Shown piece by piece: positions 1-9,859 of a stretch of 64,000 bases of DNA; positions within the stretch are counted from its first letter, which is position 1, and the number at the start of each line of letters is the position of its first letter. The stretch comes from a candidate division FCPU426 bacterium. Its GTDB lineage: Bacteria > Oederibacteriota > Muellerivitia > Muellerivitales > Muellerivitaceae. The notes beneath the pieces were generated by a model, which was given only the letters and a program-made list of their open reading frames with translations, searched no databases and was not told where the DNA came from. A program made the position numbers and the translations under genes. Location: contig DAIDGV010000024.1 of NCBI GenBank assembly GCA_027452205.1, forward strand, positions 404,750 to 468,749, written 5' to 3'.

Positions 1-30
1 TATGGGTTTTTAGAGGGTTTGAGGCTTATC

Positions 31-170
31 TGTCATTGCGAACCGCGAACTATGCGGTGAAGCAATCTCAGTTCTTGGGTGGTTCAGGTTTTAACTCAAA
101 GACTTATTTAAATTGAGATTGCCACGTCGTTACTGTCCCCCTATTCAGGGGCCACTCCTCGCAATGACGT
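31..170. repeat. Intergenic palindromic repeat (REP/MITE-like)
   Basis: Left arm TGTCATTGCGAACCGCGAAC..GAAGCAATCTCAG pairs with right arm GAGATTGCCACGTCGT..CTCCTCGCAATGACG; resembles the 'GTCATTGCGAG...GCAATCTC' palindromic intergenic repeats common in many bacteria. Confidence 0.65.
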
Positions 171-192
171 CAAAATAATGATTTTGTGAAGC

Positions 193-1248
193 TTAGTGCG
201 GCTTAGTCTCTTCGGCGGTTTGGGTCTTGAGGAAAGACCGCATGGTATCCAGGTAAAGGGCGGTCGAGACCGCCAAGGGGATCAAAAAGAACACGAAGCG
301 GAAGAGCAAAGCGGCCACCAGGGTCTTTTCGAACCCGACCCCCAGGTAACCAAAGGTAATGGCTAAAAGGGACTCGCTCACGCCCAAACCCGCCGGCACC
401 GGGTTGATGTTGGATGAGAGGAACATCACCGTAAAGCCCACCAAGAGCAGGCCCAAAGGCAGGCTCACCCCCACCGCATGGAAGCAAAAATAAAGGGTCA
501 GCGCCGTGAAGGACCAATCCATCGACACCCAAAAAAGCACGAGGAAAAGCTGGGTCCAACCTTGGTGCAAGAAAGCCACCGTGGCTTCGATCTTGTTACG
601 GGTCTCGACCAGCATCTTGCTGTTGCTCTTCTTGCGCAGGATCTTGTGATTGACCCAATTTCCCGTGACAAGCAATTGACGCAACAACCAGCGGCGGAAA
701 GCGGTATTGAAGAAGATCATGATCATACCGATGACTACCAATAAGAGCCCCGCCATGAAAGCCAGGATGACCAGTTGCTTCGGACCCGCCGCGAACTCCG
801 GGTGGCCGTGAAGGTAGAAAAGACCGCCTAAACAAACAAAAGAAAGCACCAAATTGAAGACCATGTTCTGCGCGAAGGAGAGTGGAATGGTGACCGAAAG
901 AGGGACCTTTTCATGTTTGAGCAAAAAAGCACGGATCGCGATGCTCGACATACCACCCGAGGAAATGATGAAGTTGATCGTGGCCGAGATGAACATGATG
1001 GAAAAGAACTTGCCGAAGGGCACTCGGTAAGGGGTCATCTCAAAAAGCGAATTGAAGGAAAGCGTGAAGGCCAGGTAAGCGACGCCTGTGGAAAGCAACG
1101 CGAAGATCATCTGACCCATTTGTAGATGCTGGAAAACATCGACAAGCTTATGGTAGTCGCTCAAAAGGGTCGTCGCCAACCCCAGCACCATGATGCCGAG
1201 CACGATGAGCGAAACGATGATGAGTGTCTTTTTGTTAGGCGCGTGCAC
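193..1248 (-). CDS. Lysylphosphatidylglycerol synthase TM-region / UPF0104 family membrane protein
   Basis: Multi-TM protein with 'INPVPAGLGVSESLLAITFGYLGV' motif typical of the flippase-like UPF0104 family. Confidence 0.75.
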   Translation of the reverse strand: MHAPNKKTLIIVSLIVLGIMVLGLATTLLSDYHKLVDVFQHLQMGQMIFALLSTGVAYLAFTLSFNSLFEMTPYRVPFGKFFSIMFISATINFIISSGGMSSIAIRAFLLKHEKVPLSVTIPLSFAQNMVFNLVLSFVCLGGLFYLHGHPEFAAGPKQLVILAFMAGLLLVVIGMIMIFFNTAFRRWLLRQLLVTGNWVNHKILRKKSNSKMLVETRNKIEATVAFLHQGWTQLFLVLFWVSMDWSFTALTLYFCFHAVGVSLPLGLLLVGFTVMFLSSNINPVPAGLGVSESLLAITFGYLGVGFEKTLVAALLFRFVFFLIPLAVSTALYLDTMRSFLKTQTAEETKPH

Positions 1249-2314
1249 GGGTTCCTCTTTCTTTCAACGAACCGCCATTATGGAACGGCTTCATCCTCCC
1301 GCCAAGTTCTTTTGCGATCTGGATCAAAGTGCGGTGGTTCAGAGGGAATTCCAACAGCACATGGGCCAAGCTGAGGAAAAGCAACCAGCGTAAGCCCATA
1401 CCGTAATTGAAAGCATAGAGCCCAACCGAGATGGCCCAAATAACACCGATGACGATCAGACGGACCTTCGAGACTTGATGCCAGCCGATGATGGAGGTTT
1501 TCGAGAACCAGTTGAAATAGTGGTACAAGTAGGCGAAAGCGATGAAGGACATCAGCGAGAGCGAGACCGGATGATGATAAAGATAATTGTTCATGGCGCC
1601 AGCAAAGTCCTTGATGGAAGCCATCGAAGTTGGGAACCCGGACAGACCGAAGATCTTGGAAAAATAAAGATTCACCGCCAGAAAGGGACTGCTCAGCGAG
1701 CCATCGTCCCGTACCGTTCCGTAATTGTCCGCCACATAGTTCCCTACCTGATAACCCGCATGAGCGGGATGAATGAAGATGAACGAGAAGGAGATCAGGA
1801 CAAAGACCGCCAGAGAAAGCAGGCCGGAAGCATTACGACCTTTTAAAGCCCCCGCCAAAATGAAAAGACCCGTAAAGACGAACACATGGATCAGCGTGGT
1901 CAGAAAGACCCCGAAAAGAATGAAGAACCAGGCCGAAGACCCGATCAGAAAGCCCGCCACCGCCAGAAGGACCACCATTGCCCAACGGGCCACCGGGGTC
2001 TTGAGGACTACAAAGGCCAGCGCCGCGCCAAAGGCCGCGAAGGCTGACCAGGGCGGGATAAATTTAGGCAGGCCCGGGATCAGGTCCAGGCTCGTTATGG
2101 TCAAGATCACCGCCGCCGCGAGCAGATAGAGATAGTCGTTCTTGCCGTTGGTGAAATAACCCCGCTCATGCAGCCAGGAAATTTCGGTCAGATAATGCAG
2201 GGGCCCCAGCACCGTATAAGCGAAAAGAAAAGTTTCGAAGGGATAAACCAAGGCAAAAACTGCTGACGAGATCATGAGGCCGATGTTGAGATAGTTAATC
2301 TGATTAGTGTTCAA
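1235..2314 (-). CDS. Polytopic membrane protein of unknown function
   Basis: 359 aa ORF, many hydrophobic segments, 'YTVLGPLHYLTEISWLHERGYF'; overlaps the downstream gene by 14 bp. Confidence 0.7.
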   Translation of the reverse strand: MNTNQINYLNIGLMISSAVFALVYPFETFLFAYTVLGPLHYLTEISWLHERGYFTNGKNDYLYLLAAAVILTITSLDLIPGLPKFIPPWSAFAAFGAALAFVVLKTPVARWAMVVLLAVAGFLIGSSAWFFILFGVFLTTLIHVFVFTGLFILAGALKGRNASGLLSLAVFVLISFSFIFIHPAHAGYQVGNYVADNYGTVRDDGSLSSPFLAVNLYFSKIFGLSGFPTSMASIKDFAGAMNNYLYHHPVSLSLMSFIAFAYLYHYFNWFSKTSIIGWHQVSKVRLIVIGVIWAISVGLYAFNYGMGLRWLLFLSLAHVLLEFPLNHRTLIQIAKELGGRMKPFHNGGSLKERGTRARA

Positions 2315-2316
2315 AT

Positions 2317-4341
2317 TTAATTACCTGGAGTGGTATTAGGCGAAACCAATTCACTATTCATTTTTTTAGGTTTTTTAATTGCTCGCATCTTCATATATGA
2401 AAATTTATCCGGTGGCCTAATTTGCGGAGTATGCGGATACTTGCCAAAAGCGGAAGGCCCCCCCTTTAATGCAGCATTACTAAGAGCAGTTATTACTTTT
2501 TGTTGTTCTTTTTGTTCTTCAATATTACGTGGCGGATATTTAATGTTAGAAATAATCTCAACAGCCTTAGTTTTGTAAAAATCTGGAAATTCGTCACTTG
2601 TATCTACCCACTCTCTTCCATTCCAGGAAAACAAATAGGGCCACACAACCGATTCAGCTACATTTTGATTAATTATTAAATTGTAATGATCATTATTTTT
2701 AAGACTTATCGCTTGAATACCGCCAAAATATTCTTCTATTGAAGATATTTTTTGAGTTTCCAAATTTAAATCATAAATATTTAACATACTTCTATTGGCG
2801 CCCGTTGCGCCATGATACCAAATCAGAAATAGATACCTTTCATTCCCCAAAACCTCCATTTTTACTTCATCTAAACCTTCTATATCGTTCGTAATAAAAA
2901 ATGCCTGACTCGGTTTATCTTTGGGAACAAAATAAAGACATTTGAAAAAACCCCATAAGAAACCTTGGTTTGTTTTTTGATAAATTTCTAAATCATCTTC
3001 TCCGCCGACGTTATCAAAAGACAAATCAAACCCATAACTCCCAAGAGTTTTGATGTCTTTTTCATATTGAATAAAATTCTGTTTTACCTTTTCGGTATAA
3101 ACATCGTCTCTGGTCGGATCAAAATGAGCGATTTGGCCAAGAGAAAATTTTGAATCACCAAACAATTTGGCGAAAGGTTCAAGTCTACAAGGGGCATTAA
3201 TCACCTGAAATTCTGATTCAGTAAACCTTGGGGAATAAGGTGTATATTTCCAAAAATCCTCACAAATATTGCCTTTTTCATCCAAAGTGAAACTAAATGA
3301 ACTCGGTAAAGTTTCAGCCCTTTTCAGATTTTCTTGGGAAAAATAACTCGAATCTTTTTCTAACAAATTATGATTAAATTTTGTGACCTGTTGTCCATTC
3401 AAAACCCAAAGATCACCATTTTGGTCCACCGATAATCTGCCTTCGTACATAGGCTCATCTAAATTCCATTGAGTAATGAATTCGCCGTTTGGCGAGAATT
3501 TTTCAACACGATCATTAGAAGCATCTGACACATAGACACAATCATCTAAACCACATGTAATTGCTTCTGGATGGATTAATTGACCTGTTTTAAAACCACG
3601 CCCACCGAATCCTTTTAAAAAATTACCTTTATCATCAAATTTTAAAATAAAGTTTTCGAATGTAATTATGTAAACATTATCTTTTGAATCGAAGGTGAAA
3701 TCCCAAGAATGAAAAAAAGTAGGGTAACTCAATTTCATATCGGGTTTGAGTGCTACTGTTTGTAAGGGTGATAAATTACTATCGAATTTAGTTATTTTGC
3801 AGTTGACCTGAAGTAACCAAAGAGAACCACTAGGATCTATTTTTAAAGAATGGCACTCTTCAGCTAATCCTTTTGGATTAACTGAATAGGTGAAAAGTTG
3901 GGTAAGTGTTTTGTCATATTTGTATATTTTTCCTTTCGCTTTATCTAAAAAATAAAAATTTCCATTTTTATCTACTACAAATCTATCTAGTCTCCACCAC
4001 GGATTCGCTTTTAAATTTGCAATAAATGAACTTTCTTTAGTATTTCCATCTGAATCTAAATGAATCAATTCCGCCGATTTTCCCGTTAACACATAAGCTT
4101 CGCCTAACGAATTTAATGCCATGTCTATCATCGAATTGTTGATATCTTTTGACTTTGCCGTTATTGAAACAGAAAAAGAAATTGGGTTTATAAACTGTTC
4201 GTTCGAAGGTGTTTCTGTGCTTTGCACACTTGGAATATTAGAAGTCGTAAAAACTGGAGTGGGGTCAATAGTTGCCATAGCAACTACGGGGTAAAAAACT
4301 AATAGAAAACAAAAAAATGTTTTCACTTTATAATCCCCCAT
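2317..4341 (-). CDS. Secreted NHL/6-bladed beta-propeller-like protein, AT-rich
   Basis: Signal peptide; repeated 'DKNGNFYFLDKAKGKIYKYD', 'DSKDNVYIITFENFILKFDDKGNFLKGFGGRGFKTGQLIHPEAI' NHL-type blades. Confidence 0.7.
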   Translation of the reverse strand: MGDYKVKTFFCFLLVFYPVVAMATIDPTPVFTTSNIPSVQSTETPSNEQFINPISFSVSITAKSKDINNSMIDMALNSLGEAYVLTGKSAELIHLDSDGNTKESSFIANLKANPWWRLDRFVVDKNGNFYFLDKAKGKIYKYDKTLTQLFTYSVNPKGLAEECHSLKIDPSGSLWLLQVNCKITKFDSNLSPLQTVALKPDMKLSYPTFFHSWDFTFDSKDNVYIITFENFILKFDDKGNFLKGFGGRGFKTGQLIHPEAITCGLDDCVYVSDASNDRVEKFSPNGEFITQWNLDEPMYEGRLSVDQNGDLWVLNGQQVTKFNHNLLEKDSSYFSQENLKRAETLPSSFSFTLDEKGNICEDFWKYTPYSPRFTESEFQVINAPCRLEPFAKLFGDSKFSLGQIAHFDPTRDDVYTEKVKQNFIQYEKDIKTLGSYGFDLSFDNVGGEDDLEIYQKTNQGFLWGFFKCLYFVPKDKPSQAFFITNDIEGLDEVKMEVLGNERYLFLIWYHGATGANRSMLNIYDLNLETQKISSIEEYFGGIQAISLKNNDHYNLIINQNVAESVVWPYLFSWNGREWVDTSDEFPDFYKTKAVEIISNIKYPPRNIEEQKEQQKVITALSNAALKGGPSAFGKYPHTPQIRPPDKFSYMKMRAIKKPKKMNSELVSPNTTPGN

Positions 4342-4353
4342 TTTATTTTTAAA

Positions 4354-7332
4354 TTACCAACTCACCGGGCACTTGAGCACTTCCCCACTTTGCTTGTGGG
4401 CGAAGAGCACATGTTTGTTGTCCTTGCCGAATTTCCAAAGGTCGTAAGTGAGCTTCACGTCCATCTGGCAATAATCGATGACCTGTTGGTATTTGCCTTC
4501 CCGCCACCATTGCACGGCCAACAATCCGTCCGCGCTTTTTTCCGCGCCGCCCAGGGTATGTTGGGCCAAATGGGCTAGGGACAAGCGGTGGCCGAGTTTC
4601 TTTTGTAGGTCCGCCATCAGGTCCAACGTGGGCAGGTCTGCCAATCTCGAACCCGTATAACCCTGCAGCACGCCGTAATCGAAGCGTTGACTATTGAAGC
4701 CGATAACTAGGCTGGAAGCCTTCAAATGGGCGATCAGGTCCTGGACGTTCTTTTCTATATAGGTATAGAACTTGGCCTGGTCCACGTCGTAAACGATGGC
4801 GCAGGAGAGCTTCATGCCGGGCAGGTTGCTCCACCCGCCGGGGATCTCCGCGGCGAGATATTGGGTTTCGATGTCGAACACAACCGGCCCGGTCTTGGCG
4901 GGCGGGGTTTCGGTTTGAATGGAAGGACCTGAATTCGCGAGGGTCATGGGCTTTGATTCTACCTTAACGGGCAGGATGGGGGTGGGCGCGGCCATGGGAA
5001 CGGACGATTCCCCGATGATCCTTTGGCGGTCGCTGCGGCCCAGGATATGCCCCAGGATGAGCAAAGCGCCCTTTTTATCTAAAGGATGGTTACCGTTACC
5101 GCATTTGGGCGATTGCACGCAGGAAGGACAGCCGTCCTCGCATTCGCAGTCGCGGATCATCTCATAGGTGGTGGTGAGAAGCTCTTCCATAGTCTCGTAA
5201 GCCCGCTCGGTCAGCCCCACCCCGCCGGGGTAGCCGTCATAGATGAAGATGACCGGCTGGGGCACCTGCGGGTGCGCGGGGGTGGAAATGCCGCCCAAGT
5301 CCCACCGGTCGCAAACCACATGCAGAGGCATCATGGCGATAGTGCCGTGTTCGGCGGCATGCAGGCCGCCCATGAAGTGGATCTTCTCGTTCATCAAATT
5401 GCGCTGAAGATAATCGGGCAGCACCATCCACAAAGCCTTGGTCTCGAAGGTTTGCGGCGGCAGGGTCAGTTCGACGGTGGAGACCAGGGACTGGTCCACA
5501 ATGCGGTGGATCTCGTAATTGATGAAGCGCTGGGTGATCTTCACCTTCCCCCACTTGATGAAACACTGGGCCGGGCCCACGCCTAAGGTCCGCCGCTGCA
5601 TTTCTTCGAGGATCTCGGTCTCTTCGTCGTAATTGACCTGGGTGTAATAATCCACCGGCTCGTCGCTGACGATGATCTTCTTTTGTTCCCATTGCAGGTC
5701 TTTCACCACGTACTGCACGCCCTGGTGCAGGTAGACCGCGCCGGGGTGGCAATCCCTAAAGGCCCGCATGCCGTCGATAGTGCCGATGAGTTCACCGGTG
5801 TCTTGCGTGATGATCTGGTAAGCCTGGCCCGCGTCGCGGATGCTCAGAAGACGCTGGGGGTTCTTGTCCGTGACCAGCCATTTGTCCCCACTGGCGCTTT
5901 CGAGCACCTGGCCTTCCTGCACCATGGGCGGCAGCAAGGTGTCGAACAAAGGTCCGTAGATGTCCCTATCCGCCGCGGTCAGGGGCACTTCCGACGCCGC
6001 GCAGCGCAGATGCGCCGAGGCGATGATCTCGTTCTCATAACCCACCATGAGCGACTCCGCTTTCATGGTGAAGAATTTCTTCGGATGTTTCATCCAGAAC
6101 TGGTCCATGGCGTCGGCCATGGCGACGAGGAAAACCACCGATGGCGCTTCGCCGCGCCCGACCCGGCCCGACCGCTGCCAGGTGGAGATCATGGTTCCTG
6201 GATAGCCCACCAGCACGCAGGCATCCAGCCCGCCTACATCGATACCCACTTCCAAGGCCGAGGTAGAAATGACCGCCTTGAGTTCATCTTTAAAGAGTTT
6301 GGATTCGATCTCCCGCCGCTCTTCGGGCAAATAACCCGCGCGGTAGCTTTTAATCTGCGCCGCCCACTCCGGCCGGGCCTGGGTGACCCACATACTGATG
6401 AGTTCCGTAATTTTGCGGGCTTTGGTAAAGACAATGGTCTTCATTCCAGATTTGAGGAGCTCAATAAGAAGTGTGGTCGCGTCGGTATAGGCCGATTTAG
6501 TGTCCGGATTCCAAAGGATGAAGGTCTTGCCGTTCTGCGGCGCGCCGGTCTCGGCCACGATCTCGAAATCGAGTCCGGTCAGGCCGGTGAGGAACTCCTC
6601 AGGGTTGCCCAGGGTGGCGGAACAAGTAATGAATTGCGGGTTTGCGCCGTAATAGCGGCAAATGCGGCGAAGCCGCCGTAGCACATGGGCCACGTGGCTG
6701 CCGAAGATACCTCTATAACTATGGGCCTCATCGACCACCACATACTTGAGGTTCTTGAAGAAGTCGGACCAGCCGTCGTGATAGGCCAGGATGCCCAGGT
6801 GCAGCATGTCCGGATTGGTCAGGATGATATTGGGCGGGTTCTTGCGGATCTTGGTGCGCACACCGGTCGGCGTGTCGCCGTCGTATATTTCAGCGCTCAA
6901 GGGCGGCAGTTTGGCGGTCTTGAGGCGTCCGTTCCATTCTTGCAGGGTCTTGAGCTGGTCCTGGGCCAGGGCCTTCATAGGGTAAAGATAGAGCGCCCGG
7001 GCCTTTGGATCTTTCAGGACGGACTGCATGACCGGCAGGTTGAAGCACAGCGTCTTGCCGGAGGCCGTCGGGGTCGTGACCGCCACATGCTTGCCCGCTT
7101 GCAGGGCGTCAAAGGACTGGGATTGATGGGTGTAGAGTGCGTCAAAGCCGGATTTTTCCAGCAAGGTGACCAGGTCTTTGGACAAGGTCTTGGGCCAGGC
7201 TTGGTACCGGGCGGGCTTGGAGGGGATCCTCTCGATGTGCTTGATCCGGTCCTTTAAGTCCTCACGGGACCGGAGCGAATCCAAAAGTTGATCGAGGGTA
7301 GAAGCGGACGAGGATGTCTTACGAAAAGCCAT
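4354..7332 (-). CDS. DEAD/DEAH helicase (MrfA-like, DUF1998/Zn-binding C-terminus) fused to RNase H-like exonuclease (MrfB/YprB-like)
   Basis: TPTASGKT, VVVDEAHSYRG, SATLGNP, QRSGRVGRG; CECEDGCPSCVQSPKCGN Cys cluster; then VFDIETQ, VIGFNSQRFDYG, DYCQMDVKLTYDL exonuclease motifs. Confidence 0.88.
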   Translation of the reverse strand: MAFRKTSSSASTLDQLLDSLRSREDLKDRIKHIERIPSKPARYQAWPKTLSKDLVTLLEKSGFDALYTHQSQSFDALQAGKHVAVTTPTASGKTLCFNLPVMQSVLKDPKARALYLYPMKALAQDQLKTLQEWNGRLKTAKLPPLSAEIYDGDTPTGVRTKIRKNPPNIILTNPDMLHLGILAYHDGWSDFFKNLKYVVVDEAHSYRGIFGSHVAHVLRRLRRICRYYGANPQFITCSATLGNPEEFLTGLTGLDFEIVAETGAPQNGKTFILWNPDTKSAYTDATTLLIELLKSGMKTIVFTKARKITELISMWVTQARPEWAAQIKSYRAGYLPEERREIESKLFKDELKAVISTSALEVGIDVGGLDACVLVGYPGTMISTWQRSGRVGRGEAPSVVFLVAMADAMDQFWMKHPKKFFTMKAESLMVGYENEIIASAHLRCAASEVPLTAADRDIYGPLFDTLLPPMVQEGQVLESASGDKWLVTDKNPQRLLSIRDAGQAYQIITQDTGELIGTIDGMRAFRDCHPGAVYLHQGVQYVVKDLQWEQKKIIVSDEPVDYYTQVNYDEETEILEEMQRRTLGVGPAQCFIKWGKVKITQRFINYEIHRIVDQSLVSTVELTLPPQTFETKALWMVLPDYLQRNLMNEKIHFMGGLHAAEHGTIAMMPLHVVCDRWDLGGISTPAHPQVPQPVIFIYDGYPGGVGLTERAYETMEELLTTTYEMIRDCECEDGCPSCVQSPKCGNGNHPLDKKGALLILGHILGRSDRQRIIGESSVPMAAPTPILPVKVESKPMTLANSGPSIQTETPPAKTGPVVFDIETQYLAAEIPGGWSNLPGMKLSCAIVYDVDQAKFYTYIEKNVQDLIAHLKASSLVIGFNSQRFDYGVLQGYTGSRLADLPTLDLMADLQKKLGHRLSLAHLAQHTLGGAEKSADGLLAVQWWREGKYQQVIDYCQMDVKLTYDLWKFGKDNKHVLFAHKQSGEVLKCPVSW

Positions 7333-7392
7333 AGGAGAGATTGTAAGGACTAATACCGAACTTTCAAAGCTGAGTTGGAATGTATTTAATAA

Positions 7393-7737
7393 CTATTCCC
7401 ATCCTGGCCCACCTTTAACGATTCCAGTAGCTAATACAAACAAAACAATCAAAGACATAGTAATTAATAAACAAAAAATTATTAACGTAAACTTTAAATG
7501 TATTCTTAATCGATTTTTTAAATTTTTTATTACCTCAACATTCATGTCTTCGTCATTGAAAACATACCTTATGTAATTTCCGCCTCTCATTTCTTTCCAC
7601 TTATCTGATTTGTTTTTAGTAAGCCATTTATTTAAATCCCAAAGCTTATTTAAATTTAAAACTTGGGAAATAAAAACAGAACCACCTAAAGAAAAGAAAC
7701 AAATTTCTACAGTTTTTCCAAGTTCTTCCATTGTCAT
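7393..7737 (-). CDS. Small membrane protein, unknown, AT-rich
   Basis: 114 aa ORF with C-terminal TM segment 'FTLIIFCLLITMSLIVLFVLATGIV'. Confidence 0.5.
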   Translation of the reverse strand: MTMEELGKTVEICFFSLGGSVFISQVLNLNKLWDLNKWLTKNKSDKWKEMRGGNYIRYVFNDEDMNVEVIKNLKNRLRIHLKFTLIIFCLLITMSLIVLFVLATGIVKGGPGWE

Positions 7738-7739
7738 AA

Positions 7740-7965
7740 CTAATCCTCTGAGAACTTATTCCCCCATTGGTCCCAAAAAATAAGCTCGTTCAAGGGCACT
7801 TCGGGATTCCACTTGGCCGTTTTCAATTCCGGCTCCGGGGCGAATTGCTTGGTGTAACCCACGCAGAGATAGGCCACCGGCACGACCTTTTTAGGGAGCT
7901 TCAATAGTTTTACCAATCCACGGGCTTGAGAATACTTACCCAACCCATCCAACGATCCGAAAAAA
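7740..7965 (-). pseudogene. Truncated, frameshifted 3' fragment of a bluB copy
   Basis: VKLLKLPKKVVPVAYLCVGYTKQFAPEPELKTAKWNPE is near-identical to the C-terminus of the intact gene at 8787..9452; upstream 'WVSILKP' is readable only in a shifted frame. Confidence 0.8.
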
Positions 7966-8006
7966 CGACACCGTTATGGGATATTTCGGAATCGAACCTA
8001 AATAAA

Positions 8007-8040
8007 AAAGCCTCCCGGAGGTTTTTCCGGGAGGCTCAAG
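8007..8040 (-). terminator. Rho-independent terminator
   Basis: AGCCTCCCGGAgguuuuUCCGGGAGGCT stem with T-run on minus strand, just after the 8053..8631 gene. Confidence 0.8.
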
Positions 8041-8052
8041 AACACCTGACGA

Positions 8053-8631
8053 TCATTGACCTTTCAACTTTTGAATAAAGGCTTGAAGCCGGGTATTCGA
8101 AGGGTCCAACGCGACGGCCTTCTCGTAAGCGTTGATCGCCTGGTCCTTCTGACCCATGTAATAATAGCAAGTGCCCAATCCTTGGTAGGCCGCAGCCGAA
8201 TTGGGATTGGCGTTAACAGCCGCCTGATAATCCTGCAAGGCCGTGTTGTAATCCTTGCTCGCCATGGCTTGGTTGGCCAATTGCAGGGTATTTGCCCCTC
8301 CTCCCACCACGGCCGCCGAACCGTTCCCCCCAATGACCGCGACAGTGCGGCTATAAACCGTCACGAACCCGGTAATGATGTTCAAGAACACATCCAGGAC
8401 CGATTGCTGGGTTTGGATCGTGTAGTTATTGGTCAACCCTTTGTTTTTGGCCATTTGACCGCCATCCACGTTGTTCAAAGGAATAAGGCCCCACAACAGG
8501 AACCATTGGGTATCTTTAGCAACGACCGGCCCATTGGGATCGGCACTGCCGATCGTATGGTTCATGGTGTAGCAACCAGCCATGGGAAATAAGAAAAGGG
8601 TCAGACACAAAAAATAGATCATCTTCTTCAT
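8053..8631 (-). CDS. Lipoprotein with C-terminal TPR repeats
   Basis: MKKMIYFLCLTLFLFPMAGC lipobox, 'TQWFLLWGLIPLNNVDGG' domain, two TPR units; start re-set to ATG at 8631. Confidence 0.75.
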   Translation of the reverse strand: MKKMIYFLCLTLFLFPMAGCYTMNHTIGSADPNGPVVAKDTQWFLLWGLIPLNNVDGGQMAKNKGLTNNYTIQTQQSVLDVFLNIITGFVTVYSRTVAVIGGNGSAAVVGGGANTLQLANQAMASKDYNTALQDYQAAVNANPNSAAAYQGLGTCYYYMGQKDQAINAYEKAVALDPSNTRLQAFIQKLKGQ

Positions 8632-8786
8632 GCGAATCTCCTTTAAAAAAGAATTCAACCGAGGATTAAGATCGAACCGGGAACAAGGCTCGAGGTTCAA
8701 GTTTAACTCAACTTGCCGTGAAATGATAATGATGGAGAATTTGTCAATCACGTATCCGAAAACGACGAATACAATAGGTAGCTTTC

Positions 8787-9452
8787 TTATCGAAGTTGGT
8801 CCTTATTTCCCCACTCTTCCCAAAAAACCAAGTCTTCTTTCGGTAATTCGGGGTTCCACTTCGCCGTCTTCAACTCCGGCTCCGGGGCGAATTGCTTGGT
8901 ATAGCCCACACAGAGATAAGCCACCGGCACGACCTTCTTGGGGAGCTTCAAGAGTTTCACCAGTTCCCCGGGCTTGAGGATGCTCACCCAGCCCACCCCC
9001 ACGCCCTCACAGCGGGCGGCCAGCCACAGGTTCTGCACCGCGCAAACGGTGCTGTAAAGGTCCATCTCCGGCTGGTGAGTACGGCCCAGGCCGATCTTGC
9101 CGAACCTTTCCCGGTCGCAGGTCACGCAAATGTTCAAGGCGCTGTCTAGGATGCCTTCCAGCTTGAGCGAACCATACTGCTCGCCCTTGGCGCCTTTGAA
9201 CATCTTCTGGGCTTCTTGGTTGGCCTTCTTGAAAGCGGCATGGACCTTTTTACGGATGGTTTTTTTCTCGATGAGGATGAAGTTCCAAGGCTGCATATAG
9301 CCCACGGACGGCGCCTGCATGGCGGCCTTGAGGATGCGCTGAAGGATATCAGACGCAATGGGATCGGACTTGAACTTGCGCACGTCCCGACGGTCGCGGA
9401 TGACGCGATAGACGGCCTTCTTTTCATCCTCATTAAAGTAAGAGAAGTTCAT
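8787..9452 (-). CDS. bluB: 5,6-dimethylbenzimidazole synthase
   Basis: RRDVRKF, APSVGYMQPWNF, LGRTHQPEMDLYSTVCAVQNLWLAARCEGVGVGWVSI are BluB-type nitroreductase motifs; B12 gene context. Confidence 0.92.
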   Translation of the reverse strand: MNFSYFNEDEKKAVYRVIRDRRDVRKFKSDPIASDILQRILKAAMQAPSVGYMQPWNFILIEKKTIRKKVHAAFKKANQEAQKMFKGAKGEQYGSLKLEGILDSALNICVTCDRERFGKIGLGRTHQPEMDLYSTVCAVQNLWLAARCEGVGVGWVSILKPGELVKLLKLPKKVVPVAYLCVGYTKQFAPEPELKTAKWNPELPKEDLVFWEEWGNKDQLR

Positions 9453-9580
9453 CCCAAAAATTCCCGTTTCAAACGTTTTACCCGAATGGGTCCCACTTTC
9501 GTTCCCCGGGGATGCAATAAAAAGGCCGGGAACCGTCTAGAGGGTGTTGAGAATTTTAACACGACATCTTGGAGCGCCTC

Positions 9581-9859
9581 ATGTCTAAAGACCTCGCCGC
9601 CGAATTGCTGGAAGAGTTTTCACTGCTGAAACTTCACAACCTGACCTTTCAGTTGAAGCAGACCCTGGACGATATCCACCTGGAAGAACTGGACCAGCTC
9701 ATTGACGGTTTTACCCAACTGGGAGGCCATCCCGATGAGGTCCTTTTCCTGAAAAGCCTGGTCGCGCTGAAAATGACCAAAAAGAACCTGGAAGTGAACC
9801 ATTTCTTCAACCGCCAGCTCAAACCCTCAAGCGGCCCGGCGGTAGAAAAGAAGCCATAA
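9581..9859 (+). CDS. Small alpha-helical protein, unknown
   Basis: ATG at 9581 (MSKDLAAELLEEF...); convergent 33-bp overlap with btuC. Confidence 0.5.
   Translation: MSKDLAAELLEEFSLLKLHNLTFQLKQTLDDIHLEELDQLIDGFTQLGGHPDEVLFLKSLVALKMTKKNLEVNHFFNRQLKPSSGPAVEKKP

Noticed and set aside
5683-6681. 332 aa ORF antisense to the helicase gene
   Set aside because: Shadow ORF; composition is unlike a protein and the opposite strand encodes clear helicase motifs.
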